Below, piece by piece: positions 1 to 11,371 of a DNA stretch of 33,363 nt (position 1 is the stretch's first letter; each line of letters opens with the position of its first letter). Position numbers and translations under genes: made by a program. The notes under the pieces were generated by a model, which saw nothing but the letters and a program-made list of their open reading frames with translations, ran no database searches and was not told the DNA's origin. The DNA comes from Alistipes sp. Its GTDB lineage: Bacteria > Bacteroidota > Bacteroidia > Bacteroidales > Rikenellaceae. Location of the stretch: assembly GCA_029068505.1 (NCBI GenBank), contig JAIECN010000053.1, positions 1-33,363 of the forward strand, given 5' to 3'.

Positions 1-30
1 CTCCCCCTCCCCCCCCCGCGCTGATCAGGT

Positions 31-64
31 GTCTCGTGGGCTCGGAGCTGTGTATAAGACACAG
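31..64 (+). other. Sequencing adapter remnant (Nextera read-2 transposase adapter, 2 mismatches)
   Basis: gtctcgtgggctcggagctgtgtataagacacag versus GTCTCGTGGGCTCGGAGATGTGTATAAGAGACAG: 32/34 identical; preceded by a low-complexity C-rich run at 1-20. Confidence 0.95.
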
Positions 65-547
65 GCCAAGGAGGGCCAACGGGCCTTGATCGCATTCGGA
101 CTGCTGGACGAACCCGTCGACCACTATGACTACAACGCCGTCATGTACGGCATCGTCGACATCTTCACCTCCGAAGCCCGCATCGTCGGCAGTCAAGAGG
201 AGCTGGACGAAATTCCCGACCACTCGGTACTCGAAGTCGCAAACCAACAATTCGCCGGCGACTGGTTGACCTTGGGCGTGATCTACACGATCGCGGACGA
301 CGAGAAACACGACTTCCACTTGATCGTCAACGACATCGCACCCCAAAACACCGATGCGGCATACCTCGATGTCGAACTGCGCCACGACAGAGGAGGCGAC
401 GAAGAAAAAGCCTACCGCCAAAACTATGTTTCGTTCAACATCCAGGCACTCAAACCGTTACTCGAAGGCAAGAAAGGCGTCAACCTCCGGTACAAGAACG
501 ACAGCAACCAAGACGAATACATCAGAATCGACCGAGATTTCGAATAG
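65..547 (+). CDS. 5'-truncated protein, tentatively the C-terminal part of a NigD-like beta-sandwich lipoprotein
   Basis: Open frame from the adapter junction to TAG at 545-547; the residues before AKEGQRALIAFG in the supplied ORF are adapter translation. Family guess from general pattern (VSFNIQ..L..., tail NLRYKND). Confidence 0.45.
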   Translation, partial: AKEGQRALIAFGLLDEPVDHYDYNAVMYGIVDIFTSEARIVGSQEELDEIPDHSVLEVANQQFAGDWLTLGVIYTIADDEKHDFHLIVNDIAPQNTDAAYLDVELRHDRGGDEEKAYRQNYVSFNIQALKPLLEGKKGVNLRYKNDSNQDEYIRIDRDFE

Positions 548-567
548 CGGTTTCTTTCCGGGAACAC

Positions 568-598
568 AACGACCTGCTGTAAAGGCAGGTCGTTTTTT
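568..598 (+). terminator. Rho-independent terminator
   Basis: aacgacctgc-tgtaaag-gcaggtcgtt, perfect 10-bp stem followed by a T run, 20 nt after the stop at 547. Confidence 0.9.
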
Positions 599-721
599 GT
601 CTCGCCGACCCAATTCGAGTACGGCTTACCCCCTCCATTATCTTTGCCCGAAAGGCCCCCTATCCCGGCATAATCAAGCCGGCGTTTCCTTTTTACCCGA
701 TCTTGGGCTTCGTCAAATAAA

Positions 722-753
722 TTTGGCATTGCGCTCGCCTTGCGCTATCTTTG
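722..753 (+). promoter_or_regulatory. Bacteroidetes-type promoter for ruvB (TTTG-N20-TATCTTTG)
   Basis: TTTG 722-725, 20-nt spacer, TATCTTTG 746-753, ATG at 758. Confidence 0.75.
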
Positions 754-757
754 CATC

Positions 758-1762
758 ATGTCTATCGTACGCAACACCGAAAGCGATCTCGAATTCGAGA
801 ACAAGATACGCCCGCAGGAGTTGGAAAACTTTTCCGGGCAGGAGAAGATCGTCGAGAACCTGCGCATCTTCATCAAGGCCGCCCTCATGCGGGGCGATTC
901 GTTGGATCACGTCCTGCTCCACGGCCCCCCGGGTCTGGGCAAAACGACCTTGGCCAACATCATCGCCAACGAAATGGGGGCGCAGCTGCGGCTCACCTCC
1001 GGTCCCGTGCTGGACAAGCCGGGCGACCTGGCCGGACTGCTGACGAACCTCAACCCGGGCGACGTGCTTTTCATCGACGAAATCCATCGGTTGAGTCCCA
1101 TCGTCGAGGAGTACCTCTACTCGGCAATGGAAGATTACAAAATCGACATCGTGCTCGACAAAGGGCCGGCCGCCCGGTCGATCCAGATCGAGCTGGCTCC
1201 TTTCACGCTCATCGGCGCCACGACACGCAGCGGCCTGCTTACGTCGCCCCTGCGGGCGCGGTTCGGCATCCAGTGCCACCTGGAGTACTACGACGCCCCC
1301 GTGCTGGCCGGCATCGTCCGCCGCTCGGCCCGTATTCTCGATGTCTCGATCGACGACGACGCGGCGCACGAGGTGGCCCTGCGTTCGCGCGGCACGCCCC
1401 GTATAGCCAATGCGCTGCTGCGCCGCGTGAGGGATTTCGCCATGGTCAAGGGCGAAGGGCATATCGACCTCGAAATCACTCGCTTCGCCCTCTCCGCCCT
1501 GAACATCGACTCGCGCGGTCTCGACCGCATGGACAACAAAATCCTGGGTACGATCATCGAGAAGTTCGGCGGCGGCCCCGTGGGGTTGAACACCGTGGCC
1601 ACAGCCGTGGGCGAGGAAGCCGGCACGATCGAGGAGGTCTACGAACCGTTCCTCATCAAGGAAGGGTTCCTCAACCGCACGCCCCGCGGCCGCGAAGCCA
1701 CCGAACTGGCCTACAAACACCTGGGGTATACCCTCCCGGGATCAGACAACACACTCTTTTAG
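758..1762 (+). CDS. ruvB: Holliday junction branch migration DNA helicase RuvB
   Basis: [65 protein letters not shown]. Confidence 0.97.
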   Translation: MSIVRNTESDLEFENKIRPQELENFSGQEKIVENLRIFIKAALMRGDSLDHVLLHGPPGLGKTTLANIIANEMGAQLRLTSGPVLDKPGDLAGLLTNLNPGDVLFIDEIHRLSPIVEEYLYSAMEDYKIDIVLDKGPAARSIQIELAPFTLIGATTRSGLLTSPLRARFGIQCHLEYYDAPVLAGIVRRSARILDVSIDDDAAHEVALRSRGTPRIANALLRRVRDFAMVKGEGHIDLEITRFALSALNIDSRGLDRMDNKILGTIIEKFGGGPVGLNTVATAVGEEAGTIEEVYEPFLIKEGFLNRTPRGREATELAYKHLGYTLPGSDNTLF

Positions 1763-1768
1763 AACATC

Positions 1769-2632
1769 ATGAACCACATCGCAATCGATCCCGAGCGTTG
1801 CATCCGGTGCGGACGATGCGTCAAGGCATGCCCGTCGATGGTCTTCGTGCAAGAGCAGGCCGGCGCTGCCGTAACGGTCGATGCACCGGAGAGTTGCATC
1901 GTCTGCGGCCATTGCGCAGCCGCATGTCCTGCGACCGCCGTGCAGCATTCCGAGTTCCCGCCTGAGAAGATACACCCCGTCGACCGGACGCAGCTGCCCT
2001 CGCCCGAGCAACTCATGCTCTTGTGCAAGGCGCGCCGTTCGAACCGCGCCTTGAGCCGCAAGCCCGTGCCGCAAGATTGCCTCGACCGCATTCTGGAGGC
2101 CGCGCACGCCGCCCCCACGGCCAGCAATCTCCAGCAAGTGAGCTATACCGTGCTGACCGAGCCGGCCGACCTGCGGTTCGTAGTCGAATATACGCTCGGC
2201 TTCTGCCGCCGCATGCTTCGGCTGCTCGAAATGCCGGTGCTCGGCCCGCTCGTCCGCAAATGCGTGAAAGGAGCCGATCGTTACCGCCAGTCTATCCATC
2301 GCCTGCTCGACGAATACGACCGGCTCGGCCGCGACCGCGTGCTGCGCGGTGCCACAGCCTTGATCTTCATCCACACGCCCGCAGGCAGCCGTTTCGGCGC
2401 CATCGACAGCCAACTGGCCTACCAGAACGGCTCGCTGATGGCCGAAGCGCTCGGCGTGAGCCAGATCTATACGGGGTTCGTGCTGACGGCTTCCAACGCC
2501 GACAAAAAGAAGCGGCTGGCCCGGCATTTCGGAATCGAGGGCACCATCCACGCAGGCATGGCGCTCGGCATGCCGGAATTCCAGTTCCCGAACCGTATCG
2601 ACAAAAAACCGATCGACATCGCAAAGAAATAG
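1769..2632 (+). CDS. 4Fe-4S ferredoxin / nitroreductase fusion protein
   Basis: Two CxxCxxCxxxC motifs ([24 protein letters not shown]) followed by a nitroreductase-like domain ([34 protein letters not shown]). Confidence 0.85.
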   Translation: MNHIAIDPERCIRCGRCVKACPSMVFVQEQAGAAVTVDAPESCIVCGHCAAACPATAVQHSEFPPEKIHPVDRTQLPSPEQLMLLCKARRSNRALSRKPVPQDCLDRILEAAHAAPTASNLQQVSYTVLTEPADLRFVVEYTLGFCRRMLRLLEMPVLGPLVRKCVKGADRYRQSIHRLLDEYDRLGRDRVLRGATALIFIHTPAGSRFGAIDSQLAYQNGSLMAEALGVSQIYTGFVLTASNADKKKRLARHFGIEGTIHAGMALGMPEFQFPNRIDKKPIDIAKK

Positions 2633-2678
2633 TTCCCGGGCGCGGTATTTGCTTCATGCTACAGCAAAACGACATGGC

Positions 2679-3959
2679 ATGAACTCCATTTCCGACCAAG
2701 AAGCCCTACGCTACCATGGCGAGGGGCGCCCCGGCAAGATCGGCATCGAACCGACCAAACCCAGCCGCACGCCGCACGACCTTTCGCTGGCCTACTCGCC
2801 CGGCGTGGCGGCTCCGGCACGCGCCATTGCGGCCGATCCGGCCGACGCCTACCGCTATACGAACAAAGGCAATCTGGTGGCCGTGCTTTCCAACGGCTCG
2901 GCCGTGCTGGGCCTGGGCGACATCGGGCCGTTGGCCTCCAAACCCGTCATGGAGGGCAAGAGCATGCTTTTCAAGCGTTTCGCCGGAATCGACGCGTTCG
3001 ACATCGAAATCGACGAACACGATCCCGAGGCATTCGTCCGCATGGCCAAGGCCCTCGCCCCCACTTTCGGGGGCATCAATCTGGAGGACATCAAGGCGCC
3101 CGAATGCTTCGAAATCGACCGGCGTCTGCGCGAAGAGCTGGACATTCCGGTGATCCACGACGACCAGCACGGCACGGCGACCATCGTGTCGGCAGCCGTA
3201 ATCAACGGAGCGAAAATAGCAGGAAAAAGCATCGGCAAGCTCCGCATCGTCATCAACGGAGCCGGTGCGGCGGCCATCGCCTGCGCACGTATGTTCTTGA
3301 CTCTGGGCATCCCGCGCGAGCAGATGATCCTCTGCGACAGCCGCGGCGCCGTCACCCGCTACCGCGACGATCTGAATCCGCTCAAGCGCGAATTCGCCAC
3401 CTCGCGCCGTCTCGCCGGCCTGGGCGAAGCGCTGCACGGCGCCGACCTCTTTCTGGGACTCTCCAAGGCCGACGTGCTTACGGTCGAAATGATCCGCACG
3501 ATGGCCGGCAATCCCATCGTTCTGGCACTGGCCAACCCCGATCCCGAAATCGCCTACGACGCGGCTATGCGCTCGCGGCCCGACATCATCTTCGCCACCG
3601 GACGTTCGGACTACCCCAACCAGGTGAACAACGTGCTGGGATTCCCGTTCCTTTTCCGCGGGGCGCTCGACGTGCGCGCCACGCAAATCAACGACGCCAT
3701 GAAACTTGCAGCCGCGCATGCGCTGGCCGAACTGGCCCGACGCCCCGTGCCGGAACATGTGCTGCGCACCTACGGTCTCGAAAAATTGGCGTTCGGCCGC
3801 GGCTGCATCATCCCCAAGCCGCTCGATCCGCGGCTGCTCTCCACGGTTTCGACCGCCGTAGCCCGCGCCGCCGTGGAATCGGGCGTCGCCCGGCAGCCGA
3901 TCGATGACTGGAATGCCTATGCCGAACGCCTGCACGGACTCGAAACCGAATACACATAG
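2679..3959 (+). CDS. NADP-dependent malic enzyme, single-domain (no phosphotransacetylase domain)
   Basis: [82 protein letters not shown]; ~426 aa. Confidence 0.92.
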   Translation: MNSISDQEALRYHGEGRPGKIGIEPTKPSRTPHDLSLAYSPGVAAPARAIAADPADAYRYTNKGNLVAVLSNGSAVLGLGDIGPLASKPVMEGKSMLFKRFAGIDAFDIEIDEHDPEAFVRMAKALAPTFGGINLEDIKAPECFEIDRRLREELDIPVIHDDQHGTATIVSAAVINGAKIAGKSIGKLRIVINGAGAAAIACARMFLTLGIPREQMILCDSRGAVTRYRDDLNPLKREFATSRRLAGLGEALHGADLFLGLSKADVLTVEMIRTMAGNPIVLALANPDPEIAYDAAMRSRPDIIFATGRSDYPNQVNNVLGFPFLFRGALDVRATQINDAMKLAAAHALAELARRPVPEHVLRTYGLEKLAFGRGCIIPKPLDPRLLSTVSTAVARAAVESGVARQPIDDWNAYAERLHGLETEYT

Positions 3960-3986
3960 AATATAAGGAACTCTTGAGAAAAAATC

Positions 3987-4015
3987 GCCCCGGCTGCGTC
4001 TGTCGCAACCGGGGC
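3987..4015. terminator. Bidirectional-looking hairpin between convergent genes
   Basis: gccccgg-c-tgcg-tctgt-cgca-a-ccggggc; minus-strand reading is followed by a T6 run (aaaaaat on plus). Confidence 0.75.
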
Positions 4016-4072
4016 ACCCTTTTGTTAAAACGTTTTAGCCCGCCTAATTCGTTCCATATCGGGCATCCGTTT

Positions 4073-5092
4073 TCATCCGCTCACTTTTTCGGCGAATTCC
4101 TCCACCGGCATGGGCCGCACCTCGCAATCGCCGATCCCTACGGGCAACACGATGCGCAACACGCCGTCTTCGCTCTTCTTGTCCTTGCCCACCTCGGCGA
4201 GCAGACGTCCGACGGGCACCGGAGGCACAAGATCGAAGCCCAGGGCGCGCAGCAGCCCCACGATGCGATCCCGGTCGGATGCCGACAACACCCCTTCGCG
4301 CACGGCAACGTCGGCGATCATGGCCGTACCCACGGCCACCGCTTCGCCGTGGTTCATCCGCGACGAACACTTCTCGATGGCATGGGCCAGCGTATGGCCC
4401 AAATTGAGCTTGCGCCGCTCGCCCGTTTCACGTTCGTCGCGCTCCACGATGTCGGCCTTCACACGGATCGCCGCCGAAACGGCATCCGCCAGCAGATCGG
4501 TATCCTTGCGCAACGTCTCGAACGAAGTGCGCTCCAGCCGCGCGAAAAGGTCGGCATCGGCGATGATGGCCGTCTTGACCGCCTCGGCCAGTCCGGCCCG
4601 GAACTCGCGGTCGGGCAGCGTGCGCAGAAGCGCCGGATCGCAGATGACGAAATCGGGCTGGCTGAACGTCCCGGCCATGTTCTTGTAACCATCGACATTC
4701 ACGCCGTTCTTTCCGCCGACCGAGGCATCGACCTGCCCCAGCAGCGTGGTCGGCACGAAACCGAACTCCAGCCCGCGCATATAGGTCGACGCGGCGAAAC
4801 CGGCGACATCGGTCACGATGCCGCCGCCCACGGCCAGCACGAACGTCTTGCGGTCGACGCCCAGCTCGATGAAACGCCGGTAGAGCATTTCGACCGTGCG
4901 CAGCGTCTTGTTCTCCTCGCCCAGGCCGATCGCAACCTTGTCGAAAGGCGCGAGCCACGGCGCGAACAGCTTCTCGGTCACGGTGTCGCACACCGCGACC
5001 GTGCGTCCCTCGGGCAAGAGTCCGGGCAGGAGATCGGCCGCCGGGCCTATGTAGATTCCGCTTTGCTCGCGGATGTTGAAAGCAGGCTTCAT
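4073..5092 (-). CDS. aroB: 3-dehydroquinate synthase
   Basis: AVGGGIVTDVAGFAASTYMRGLEFGFVPTTLLGQVDASVGGKNGVN and NLGHTLAHAIE; start at MKPAFNIREQ. Confidence 0.96.
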   Translation of the reverse strand: MKPAFNIREQSGIYIGPAADLLPGLLPEGRTVAVCDTVTEKLFAPWLAPFDKVAIGLGEENKTLRTVEMLYRRFIELGVDRKTFVLAVGGGIVTDVAGFAASTYMRGLEFGFVPTTLLGQVDASVGGKNGVNVDGYKNMAGTFSQPDFVICDPALLRTLPDREFRAGLAEAVKTAIIADADLFARLERTSFETLRKDTDLLADAVSAAIRVKADIVERDERETGERRKLNLGHTLAHAIEKCSSRMNHGEAVAVGTAMIADVAVREGVLSASDRDRIVGLLRALGFDLVPPVPVGRLLAEVGKDKKSEDGVLRIVLPVGIGDCEVRPMPVEEFAEKVSG

Positions 5093-5118
5093 GCTTTCCG
5101 ATTTTTTTAAGAAACAGA

Positions 5119-5126
5119 CAAATTTA
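5119..5126 (-). promoter_or_regulatory. -7 element TAAATTTG for aroB
   Basis: CAAATTTA on plus strand, 27 nt upstream of the aroB ATG. Confidence 0.5.
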
Positions 5127-5148
5127 GCACAATTTACCCGGATTTTGC

Positions 5149-5156
5149 TACCTTTG
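5149..5156 (+). promoter_or_regulatory. -7 element TACCTTTG for typA
   Basis: TAnnTTTG consensus, 19 nt upstream of the typA ATG at 5176. Confidence 0.6.
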
Positions 5157-5175
5157 CACCACAAAACCCATTTCT

Positions 5176-6978
<1,803 letters not shown>

Positions 6979-6992
6979 AACCGTTCCGTCCC

Positions 6993-7307
6993 ATGTCCCA
7001 TTTCATGCTTTCCCTTTGCGTCGGTGCCGCAGCAGGTGTGCTCGACGTCATTCCGATGATCGCACGGCGGCTCTCGCTGCGCTCGTGTCTCTCGGCGTTC
7101 TGCACCTATCTGTTCGCCGCTGTCATCATCTTCCACAGCGACCTGCCCCGCCTGCCCTGGTGGGCCGACGGCATGGCCGTGACGTTGATGCTGGCTGTGC
7201 CCGTGGTGCTCAACTTCTCCGGCAAGGAGCGCAAGGCTGCACCCATCGTTCTGCTCAACGCATCGGTGTTCGGTTTTCTGATCGCCGTTGCGGAACGTTT
7301 CCTTTAA
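6993..7307 (+). CDS. Small hydrophobic (putative membrane) protein
   Basis: ATG 14 nt after the typA stop; 104 aa with several hydrophobic segments (MSHFMLSLCVGAAAGVLDVIPM...). Confidence 0.65.
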   Translation: MSHFMLSLCVGAAAGVLDVIPMIARRLSLRSCLSAFCTYLFAAVIIFHSDLPRLPWWADGMAVTLMLAVPVVLNFSGKERKAAPIVLLNASVFGFLIAVAERFL

Positions 7308-7382
7308 GCCGAGGGCAGAGGAAACCTGCACGAAGTGAATGTGAACGTTTTTTGCAGTAGATCGGATTAAAACCGAAAAACC

Positions 7383-7823
7383 ATGAAAAAGATTGGCATC
7401 GCCTGCGACCATGCAGGCTACGAAATGAAAGAATTTTTGGTCGGATACCTCGACGCCATGGGTTACGAGGTGCTCGACTTCGGCACCCACTCGCCCGAGA
7501 GCGTCGACTATGCCGATTACGCCCATGCGCTGGCCGAAGCGATCGAAAGCGGCGAGGCGGAGCGCGGCATCGGCCTTTGCGGTTCGGGCGAAGGCATGGC
7601 CATGACGCTCAACAAGCACCAGAGCATCCGCGCCGGGCTGTGCTGGAATCCCGAAATCGCCGCACTCATCCGCCAGCACAATGACGCCAACATCCTTGTT
7701 CTGCCGGCCCGCTTCGTCTCCAACGACGAGGCAGTGGCTATGCTCGACGCGTTCCTTTCGGCTTCGTTCGAAGGCGGACGCCACGAGAAGCGCATCGCAA
7801 AAATGGGAGTGAAGAAGTGCTGA
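7383..7823 (+). CDS. rpiB: Ribose 5-phosphate isomerase B
   Basis: KIGIACDHAGYEMKEFL, GIGLCGSGEGMAMTLNKHQSIRAGLCWN, HNDANILVLPARF. Confidence 0.95.
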   Translation: MKKIGIACDHAGYEMKEFLVGYLDAMGYEVLDFGTHSPESVDYADYAHALAEAIESGEAERGIGLCGSGEGMAMTLNKHQSIRAGLCWNPEIAALIRQHNDANILVLPARFVSNDEAVAMLDAFLSASFEGGRHEKRIAKMGVKKC

Positions 7824-7857
7824 AATCCTGATTTCAGAACGCTACGCAACTTTGAGC

Positions 7858-8673
7858 TTATTCCATCTTGTAAACGTAGGGCGTCTGCGATAGCAGGCGC
7901 CTTGCTTTTTCCGCGTCCTTGAAGAGTCCGAAGACGGCCGAACCGCTGCCCGACATCGACGCATAGAGCGCTCCTGCAGCCAACAAACCCTCCTTGACGG
8001 CCCGGATCGCAGGATGCGCCGCAAAGACCGACGGTTCGAAATCGTTGGTCACCCTCCCCTGCCACTCTGTCACGGAACACTGCAGCCGCTCGGCAAGAGA
8101 CACTTGCGGCACCCGGGGCGTCGCTCCGGCATAGGCTTCGCGGGTCGAAACGCTTTCGTCCGGCTTCACGATGACGAGCCATAGCCCTTTGAGATCAAGC
8201 GGATAAGGAGTCAATATTTCGCCCCTCCCAGTGCAAAGCTGCGGAACGTTGCGCACAAAAAAGGCGGTGTCGCTGCCCAATGCCGCGGCGCAGTCGATCA
8301 ACTCCGCTTCTGACAGATGCAGTCCGAACAGCTTGTCGAGCGCCAGCACGACCGCCGTAGCATCGGACGAACCGCCGCCCAGACCGGCACCGAACGGCAC
8401 CCGCTTGTCGAGCCGGATATCCGCACCGTCGATCCCGTAGCGTTCGTGCATCAGCCGGAACGCCCGAAGGCAGAGGTTCTGTTCGGGCGGACAATCGACG
8501 ACCGTCCCCTCGGTGCGGAATCCGACGCCGGCAGCTGCGCGGCGCGTCACCTCGATTTCGTCGAAAAGACCCGGCACAGGCACCATCACGGTCTCCACGT
8601 CGTGAAAACCGTCATCGCGACGACGCAAGATGTCGAGACCCAGATTTATTTTACAGTTCGCATGCAGAATCAT
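7858..8673 (-). CDS. ispE: 4-diphosphocytidyl-2-C-methyl-D-erythritol kinase
   Basis: ANCKINLGLDILRRRDDGFHDVETV, VPFGAGLGGGSSDA, GALYASMSGSGSAVFGLF. Confidence 0.96.
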   Translation of the reverse strand: MILHANCKINLGLDILRRRDDGFHDVETVMVPVPGLFDEIEVTRRAAAGVGFRTEGTVVDCPPEQNLCLRAFRLMHERYGIDGADIRLDKRVPFGAGLGGGSSDATAVVLALDKLFGLHLSEAELIDCAAALGSDTAFFVRNVPQLCTGRGEILTPYPLDLKGLWLVIVKPDESVSTREAYAGATPRVPQVSLAERLQCSVTEWQGRVTNDFEPSVFAAHPAIRAVKEGLLAAGALYASMSGSGSAVFGLFKDAEKARRLLSQTPYVYKME

Positions 8674-8677
8674 ACAA

Positions 8678-8685
8678 CAAAGGTA
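8678..8685 (-). promoter_or_regulatory. -7 element TACCTTTG directly abutting the ispE start
   Basis: CAAAGGTA on plus strand; only 4 nt separate the element from the ispE ATG (8673-8671). Confidence 0.55.
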
Positions 8686-8778
8686 AGAAAATTCGTAATT
8701 TTGTACATTGCTTTTTTATAAAACCAGCGTGGCAATCGAGAATATCTTATTGAATTTTCTTATTTCCGAAAATATCCC

Positions 8779-9750
8779 ATGCAATTCCGCACCGAAATAA
8801 AAATCGCGCCGCTCGGCATCCGCCTCGGCTACTCCGACCATATCCTATTGTTCGGTTCGTGTTTCGCCGACGAAATGCGCGAGCGGATGCGGCGAGCGAA
8901 GCTCCGGGCCGCCGGCAACTTCACCGGCCCGTTGTTCAATCCGGCTTCCGTCGCCGCCCTGCTGCGCCGTGCGCAAGAGCCGGCCCGCGCCACGGCCGCC
9001 GAACTGCGGCAGGATGCCGACGGCTGGTGGTTCCACTACGACGCCAATACGCTTTTGAGCGCCCCCGACCCGGACACGGTGCTGCTGCGCTACAACAATG
9101 CGCTGGACACCCTGCGCACGCTCCTGCCGAGTGCCCGCTGCGTCATCGTCACTTTCGGCACAGCCTGGGTCTATCGGCTGCGCGAAGACGGCCGGATCGT
9201 AGCCAACTGCCACAAACAACCCCAGGCGCTCTTCCGACGCGAACGGTTGAGCGTCGAACAGATCGTCGCCGAGTGGTCGGAGCTGCTCGCCGGGCCGCTC
9301 GCCGGCAAGGAGACGATCTTCACGGTCAGCCCCGTGCGCCACATAGGCGACGGAGCGGAAGGCAATTCGCTGAGCAAGGCGACGCTCCGAGTAGCCATCG
9401 CGGAGCTGACCGAACGGTTCGCCCAAGCGCACTATTTCCCGGCCTGCGAAATACTCATGGACGATCTGCGCGACTATCGGTTCTATGCCGACGACCTGGT
9501 GCACCCCTCGCCGCAAGCGGTGGAATATGTGTGGGAGCACTTCGCGCAGGCGGCCCTTGCCGCACCGACGCTCGCCCTGCTGCCCGAAGTCGAACGGCTG
9601 GCCGCCTGCTGCGCCCACCGTCCGCGCCGCCCCGACAGCGAAGCCGACCGCCGGCTGCGTTGCCGCCTGCTCGACCGCATGGCCGAACTGGAACGCACGG
9701 CCGGAATCGATTTTTCACAAGAAATAGCACAACTTTGCGGCGACAGATAA
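8779..9750 (+). CDS. GSCFA domain-containing protein
   Basis: ILLFGSCFADEM near the N-terminus, VTFGTAWVY, TVSPVRHI, DDLVHPS. Confidence 0.9.
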   Translation: MQFRTEIKIAPLGIRLGYSDHILLFGSCFADEMRERMRRAKLRAAGNFTGPLFNPASVAALLRRAQEPARATAAELRQDADGWWFHYDANTLLSAPDPDTVLLRYNNALDTLRTLLPSARCVIVTFGTAWVYRLREDGRIVANCHKQPQALFRRERLSVEQIVAEWSELLAGPLAGKETIFTVSPVRHIGDGAEGNSLSKATLRVAIAELTERFAQAHYFPACEILMDDLRDYRFYADDLVHPSPQAVEYVWEHFAQAALAAPTLALLPEVERLAACCAHRPRRPDSEADRRLRCRLLDRMAELERTAGIDFSQEIAQLCGDR

Positions 9751-9790
9751 CGTTAAATTTCGTATTTTTGCCTTTCGGAACATTCGAACG

Positions 9791-11362
9791 ATGAAAAAAC
9801 TGCTTCTGCTGCTTCTCGGAGCGCTCTGCTCCGCTCCCATACAAGCCCGCACGCCCCGCCCCCGGCTGATCGTGCAGATCGTCGTCGGCTCAATGCGCGC
9901 CGAAGACCTCGACCGCTATGCGGCCCACTTCGGCGAAGCGGGATTCCGCCGTCTGACCGAACAAGGCGCCCGCTTCACGGGTGCGCGCTACGACTACCAG
10001 CAGACCACCACCCCCGTATCGCTGGCCACCCTCACCACGGGCGCCATGCCCTCGACCCACGGCGTGATCGGCTCCCGATGGCAGGACTACACGGACAACA
10101 AGACCGTATGGCTCACGGCAGGCCGCAAAGGCGACGGTCCCTATCATCTGATCGCCCCCACGCTGGGCGAAACGCTGGTGCGCCAGGTGCCGGAAAGCCG
10201 CTGCGTGACGGTGGCCGCCGAAGCCGAATCGGCCGTAGTGATGGGCGGACGCACCGACCATGTGTTCTGGCTCGATCCGCAGCATGCCGGCTGGACGACC
10301 TCCTACTACTATGCGGACTCCGTGCCCGAATGGGTCGCCCGCAACAACCGCGAACGCTACACCCTCTCCTACATCGCCACGCCGTGGCGGACGCTCTACG
10401 ACCGCACCAACTACCGCAACACGCGCCACTGGGACATCGTGCCGTCGGGCCGCACGCGCAAGGAGAACGACCGCGAGACGCCCGCCGCGAAACGTCTGGC
10501 GCTCGAAAACGACTACGAACGGCTGCTCTACACACCGGCCGGCAACACGGCCGTGCTGGACTTCGCCAAGCAGGCGATCGCGCAGTTCAAATTGGGCGCC
10601 GACACGACGCCCGACCTGCTGAACGTCTGCCTGGACGCCTCGCGCCGCATCATCGAAGCCTACGGCCCCGAATCGATCGAAGCCGAAGACATGTACTACC
10701 GGCTCGACCGCGACCTGGCCGACTTCCTGACCTTTCTTTTCGCCCAGGTGGAGCGCGACGAAGCGGTGGTGATCCTCACGTCGGATCACGGCACCAGCCC
10801 CTCCTACGACCTGGCCGCCACACAGGCCGACCGGTTCAATGCCCGCCAGTTCGAAGTGATCGTCAACGGATTCCTCAACGTCCGCTACGGCGCGGGCAAC
10901 TGGGTGACCGACTATTCGGGCAACTGCATCCGGCTGAATCACAACCTAATTTACGAACGCGGTCTGAATCTTGCGGAGGTACAGAACGAAGTGGCGATCT
11001 TCGCCATGCAGTTCGAAGGGGTTTCGCACGCGCTGGCCGCAACGGCCATGCGCACGAGCTACTTCGGCAGCGGCTATGCCCGGCGTCTGCAAAACAGCTT
11101 CTACCCCCGCCGTTCGGGCGATGTGATCCTCAACCTGATGCCGGGCTGGATCGAGGAGCGCGACCGCTGCCACTCCTCGTCGGGATCGATGTACGGCTAC
11201 GACACGGAGGTGCCGCTGCTCTTCTACGGCATGGGAATCGCACCGCAACGCATCCGGCGCCGTGTGGACATGACCGCCATAGCTCCGACCGTGGCGCGCC
11301 TGCTGGAAATTTCCGAACCGGCAGCCTCCGAAGGCGAAGTGCTGGAAGAAATAACCGAATAA
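9791..11362 (+). CDS. Alkaline phosphatase family protein (PafA-like, secreted)
   Basis: Signal peptide MKKLLLLLLGALCSAPIQA; QTTTPVSLATLTTGAMPSTHGVIGSRW; VVILTSDHGTSPSYD. Confidence 0.88.
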   Translation: MKKLLLLLLGALCSAPIQARTPRPRLIVQIVVGSMRAEDLDRYAAHFGEAGFRRLTEQGARFTGARYDYQQTTTPVSLATLTTGAMPSTHGVIGSRWQDYTDNKTVWLTAGRKGDGPYHLIAPTLGETLVRQVPESRCVTVAAEAESAVVMGGRTDHVFWLDPQHAGWTTSYYYADSVPEWVARNNRERYTLSYIATPWRTLYDRTNYRNTRHWDIVPSGRTRKENDRETPAAKRLALENDYERLLYTPAGNTAVLDFAKQAIAQFKLGADTTPDLLNVCLDASRRIIEAYGPESIEAEDMYYRLDRDLADFLTFLFAQVERDEAVVILTSDHGTSPSYDLAATQADRFNARQFEVIVNGFLNVRYGAGNWVTDYSGNCIRLNHNLIYERGLNLAEVQNEVAIFAMQFEGVSHALAATAMRTSYFGSGYARRLQNSFYPRRSGDVILNLMPGWIEERDRCHSSSGSMYGYDTEVPLLFYGMGIAPQRIRRRVDMTAIAPTVARLLEISEPAASEGEVLEEITE

Positions 11363-11371
11363 ACAACGGAT

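Noticed and set aside
3974-5110. 378-aa plus-strand ORF opposite aroB
   Set aside because: Antisense shadow; the minus strand encodes AroB with conserved motifs.
7820-7837. Hairpin ctgaaat-cctg-atttcag overlapping the rpiB stop codon
   Set aside because: Only 7 bp, no T tract; too weak to call a terminator or regulator.
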